Part shown: positions 5,925 through 8,185 of the stretch, piece after piece
Layout of the letters: each line of letters opens with the position of its first letter
Numbering within the stretch: the first letter of the stretch is position 1
Source: Sulfurospirillaceae bacterium
GTDB lineage: Bacteria; Campylobacterota; Campylobacteria; Campylobacterales; Sulfurospirillaceae
DNA length: 8,185 bases
NCBI GenBank assembly: GCA_028705785.1
Contig: JAQWCT010000118.1
Location: 1 to 8,185 of the forward strand
Direction of reading: 5' to 3'
Made by a program: the position numbers and the translations under genes
Notes under the pieces: generated by a model
The model's input: only the letters and a program-made list of their open reading frames with translations
What the model was told of the DNA's origin: nothing
The model's database searches: none

Positions 5925-7870
5925 GGTAACATCTTTTCAAGCTCTATGACACTTAGTGTCGTAACACCAAGTTCAATCGCTTTATCTAATTTGCTTCCTG
6001 CATCTTCACCATAAATCACAAAATCTGTCTTTTTAGACACACTTCCACTCACTTTTGCACCCAATCTCTCAAGCATACTTTTTACCTCATCTCTTGATTT
6101 TGACATAGCTCCAGTTAATACAACTGTTTTGCCACTAAAGGCTGAGTCTATAATATCTATTTTTTCTTCTACACTTGGGTTAAGAACGCTCATCAAGTCC
6201 TCAACTTTTACACTATTAACATGAATAAATTCTAACAAACTCTTCGCCATCTCCTCGCCAAAACCCTCAATGGCAATGACATCCTCTAAGCTTACATGTA
6301 ACCACTCAAGCCCAAATTGATGCGCTAATTTTTTCGCAGCAACTTCGCCGATATGTTCTATCCCCAAAGCGTTAATAAAGCGCTCTAGTGAGACTCCCTT
6401 GCTCTTTTCTATTGACTCCAATAGGTTGAGTGCCTTTTTCTCTTTAAAGCCCTCAAGGCTCAGTAATTGCTCCAAAGTTAAATTATACAAATCCCTTACA
6501 TGTAAGATAAGTTTTTGCGCATAGAGTTGTTCGACTATCTTATCGCCTAACCCGTCAATATTCAGACATTTTTTTGAAGCAAAATGGGTGATAGCATTGA
6601 CCACTCTTGCATCACAGTCCAAATTTTGACATTTAATCAAAGCGCCCTCATCTAAAAGTTCACCTTGGCAAATAGGGCAAATAGTCGGTCTTTGTACCGC
6701 TTTTTCCTCTCCACTTCGTCTATCCACTAAAACTTTGATGATTTTAGGAATGACATCACCACTACGAATGATAATCACGCTATCACCAATGCGAATATCT
6801 TTGCGCTCTATCTCATCAAAATTATGAAGCGTAGCGCGTTCCACAACAACCCCTGCAACATTGACAGCTTCAACCTCAGCCACAGGTGTCACCACACCCG
6901 TTCGCCCGATTTGAAGCGTAATGTCTTTAATGCGTGTTACTTTTTCAATAGCAGGAAATTTAAAAGCCACCATCCATCTAGGATTTTTAACCGTGTAACC
7001 CAGTTCCTCTTGAAGCGGTATATCATCTATTTTAACGACCATACCATCCATCATCATCTCAATTTCATCACGCTTGGCAATGAGTTCATCGTAGAGTTCA
7101 TGCACTGCTTTTATATCTTTAGTAACGACTATCTTTGGCGGTTTTAAAAACCCTAAATCATAAATAAACGCCATTTTTTGGCTTAAAAAACTCTCACTCA
7201 AACTATTTTGACCCAATCCCCAAGGGTAAAACATCAACTTTCTTTTGGCAGTAATCGCAGTATCAAGCTGTCTTAAACTCCCAGAAGCAGCATTGCGAGG
7301 ATTGGCAAAGAGCGCTTCTCCCTCATTCAATCGTTCCTCATTGAGTTTTTCAAAATCTTTTTTGCGAATAACGACTTCGCCACGAATTTCTATAGGCTCT
7401 TTATAGGCAATAAAAAGAGGGATGGAACTTATGGTTTTGATATTTTCCGTAACATCCTCACCCACACTACCATCACCCCTCGTAATAGCTTGTTTGAGTT
7501 TGCCCTCTTCATAGATAAGATTTAAACTTGCACCATCAAATTTAGGCTCACAATAAAAAGTAAAATCTTCTTTGGTTTTTTTAACCCGTTGTATCCATTC
7601 ATCTAAGTCGTCTTCATTGAAAACATCTTCCATACTCCACATTCTAGCAAGGTGGCTTGCTTTTTCAAAACCTTCTAGTACAATGCCACCGACTCTTTTA
7701 GTGGGGCTTTGTTCATCTACAAGCGAAGGATTTTGTTGCTCATAGTATAAAACTTCATGGTAAAGTGTATCGTACTCTTCATCACTAGCCACGGGAGCAT
7801 CATCAACATAATACGCCCTAGCCCACGCCTTTAAAATGGCTATTTTTTCAAGATAAGTTTCATGTGTCAT
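5921..7870 (-). CDS. ligA: NAD-dependent DNA ligase LigA
   Basis: Full-length bacterial LigA of 649 residues (family usually 650-680). Domain Ia has YYVDDAPVASDEEYDTL (20-36), which binds NMN. The adenylation domain has the nucleotidyl lysine in EPKFDG (K110), RGDG (131-134), RGEVV (163-167), ANPRNAASGSLRQ (189-201) and KNPRWMVAFKFP (295-306). An OB fold with IGRTGVVTP (321-329) follows. The four-cysteine zinc finger (C398, C401, C414, C419), helix-hairpin-helix repeats (about 430-560) and a C-terminal BRCT domain (about 577-649) complete it. It seals nicks in replication and repair using NAD and is expected to be essential. The ATG overlaps the upstream transporter stop by 4 nt. I see no strong Shine-Dalgarno sequence, so start is probably by translational coupling. 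Two TTACATGTAA palindromes fall in the helix-hairpin-helix region (L-H-V at 456-458 and 524-526). Confidence 0.97.
   Translation of the reverse strand: MTHETYLEKIAILKAWARAYYVDDAPVASDEEYDTLYHEVLYYEQQNPSLVDEQSPTKRVGGIVLEGFEKASHLARMWSMEDVFNEDDLDEWIQRVKKTKEDFTFYCEPKFDGASLNLIYEEGKLKQAITRGDGSVGEDVTENIKTISSIPLFIAYKEPIEIRGEVVIRKKDFEKLNEERLNEGEALFANPRNAASGSLRQLDTAITAKRKLMFYPWGLGQNSLSESFLSQKMAFIYDLGFLKPPKIVVTKDIKAVHELYDELIAKRDEIEMMMDGMVVKIDDIPLQEELGYTVKNPRWMVAFKFPAIEKVTRIKDITLQIGRTGVVTPVAEVEAVNVAGVVVERATLHNFDEIERKDIRIGDSVIIIRSGDVIPKIIKVLVDRRSGEEKAVQRPTICPICQGELLDEGALIKCQNLDCDARVVNAITHFASKKCLNIDGLGDKIVEQLYAQKLILHVRDLYNLTLEQLLSLEGFKEKKALNLLESIEKSKGVSLERFINALGIEHIGEVAAKKLAHQFGLEWLHVSLEDVIAIEGFGEEMAKSLLEFIHVNSVKVEDLMSVLNPSVEEKIDIIDSAFSGKTVVLTGAMSKSRDEVKSMLERLGAKVSGSVSKKTDFVIYGEDAGSKLDKAIELGVTTLSVIELEKMLP
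6292..6301. repeat. TTACATGTAA palindrome, copy 6 (in ligA)
   Basis: Perfect palindrome read on the coding (minus) strand as TTA-CAT-GTA-A, encoding L-H-V-S-L (524-528) in the helix-hairpin-helix domain of LigA. The flanking AAGC and the encoded peptide match copy 4. Confidence 0.9.
6496..6505. repeat. TTACATGTAA palindrome, copy 7 (in ligA)
   Basis: Perfect palindrome read on the coding (minus) strand as TTA-CAT-GTA-A, encoding L-H-V-R-D (456-460) between the zinc finger and the first helix-hairpin-helix of LigA. With C before and G after, it is the only copy that extends to a 12-bp palindrome. Confidence 0.9.
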
Positions 7871-8185
7871 GATAGGTAGCTGCTATAAATTAATTTTAAA
7901 AGAGTAAGTCCCACCATCAAAAGGAAAAATCCTCTAATGAAGCCCACTTCTTTTTTAATGACCATATTTGAGCCTATGTTTGCCCCGATGATTTGCCCTA
8001 ATCCCATCGTTAAGCCAACGAGAAAAAGAACATTACCACTCCATAAAAAAACCGCTAATGAAACGATATTGCTCGTAAAATTCATCACTTTGGTTTGTGC
8101 CGTTGCTTTTTTTAGATTAAGCCCCAACAATCCTACTAAGGCTATCGTCCAAAAGGTGCCAGTTCCGGGGCCAAAAAAACCATCA
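7867..8185 (-). CDS. TSUP-family membrane transporter (TauE/SafE/YfcA type), C-terminal part
   Basis: The minus-strand frame is open to the right window edge, so the N-terminal part lies outside; the TTG at 8130 is internal. About 106 residues are visible. They begin with DGFFGPGTGTFW, the second conserved repeat motif of the TauE/SafE (DUF81) family, followed by LNLKKATAQTKVMNF, which fits the family's helical repeat. At least three further hydrophobic helices follow, with QIIGANIGSNMVIKKEVGFIRGFF between the later ones. The protein is an inner membrane permease. Members move sulfite, sulfoacetate, other organosulfonates or unknown anions, and the substrate cannot be told from this part. The stop overlaps the ligA start by 4 nt, so it heads or continues the ligA-tlyA-ribF operon. 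No functional tie to those genes is evident, so shared expression seems the main link. Confidence 0.88.
   Translation of the reverse strand, partial: DGFFGPGTGTFWTIALVGLLGLNLKKATAQTKVMNFTSNIVSLAVFLWSGNVLFLVGLTMGLGQIIGANIGSNMVIKKEVGFIRGFFLLMVGLTLLKLIYSSYLS

Noticed and set aside
1487..6505. Near-equal spacing of 598 bp (copies 1-2) and 596 bp (copies 5-6)
   Set aside because: The other intervals (1311, 2183, 117, 204) show no period, so two similar distances are most likely coincidence.
6824..7147. 107-codon open frame on the plus strand inside ligA
   Set aside because: It is an antisense shadow of the well-conserved adenylation and OB-fold region of ligA; its translation has no recognisable features.

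Overview
The window is about 8.2 kb of moderately AT-rich, gene-dense bacterial DNA. FlhA, CmoA, TlyA, RibF and LigA all read like Campylobacterota (Epsilonproteobacteria) proteins. The ligA-tlyA-ribF-cmoA order, the extended -10 promoter without a clear -35, and the overlapping operon structure also point there. A free-living Sulfurospirillum-like genus is my best guess, made from memory of family sequences and not from a search. Every gene is intact except the two cut by the window edges. There is no rRNA, tRNA, CRISPR array, transposase or prophage gene.

Plus strand, 1-2800: the 3' two thirds of flhA (flagellar export gate) is followed by a DHH/DHHA1 phosphoesterase gene and a small acidic protein gene. 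The three are closely spaced, and a hairpin spanning the last stop codon closes the unit. That hairpin is shared with cmoA, which converges from the other strand.

Centre, 2813-4413: cmoA (carboxy-SAM synthase for tRNA wobble uridine modification) reads leftward. A soluble GGDEF-domain protein gene reads rightward. A gap of about 105 bp between them holds two divergent promoters and an inverted repeat.

Minus strand, 8185-4403: a TSUP-family transporter gene (cut by the window end), ligA (NAD-dependent DNA ligase), tlyA (rRNA 2'-O-methyltransferase) and ribF (FAD synthetase/riboflavin kinase). Each overlaps the next (4, 4 and 35 nt), so they form one operon. ribF and the GGDEF gene converge and overlap by 11 nt. 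The GGDEF gene looks inserted, in opposite orientation, into an otherwise co-directional ligA-tlyA-ribF-cmoA block.

The most unusual signal is not a gene. The perfect 10-bp palindrome TTACATGTAA occurs seven times (1487, 2085, 3396, 5579, 5696, 6292, 6496), where chance predicts far less than one. Six copies lie inside four unrelated coding sequences, in either of the two stop-free reading frames. One lies between flhA and the DHH gene, overlapping that gene's ribosome binding site. This looks like a highly iterated palindrome, comparable in style to cyanobacterial HIP1, whose role cannot be read from this window.
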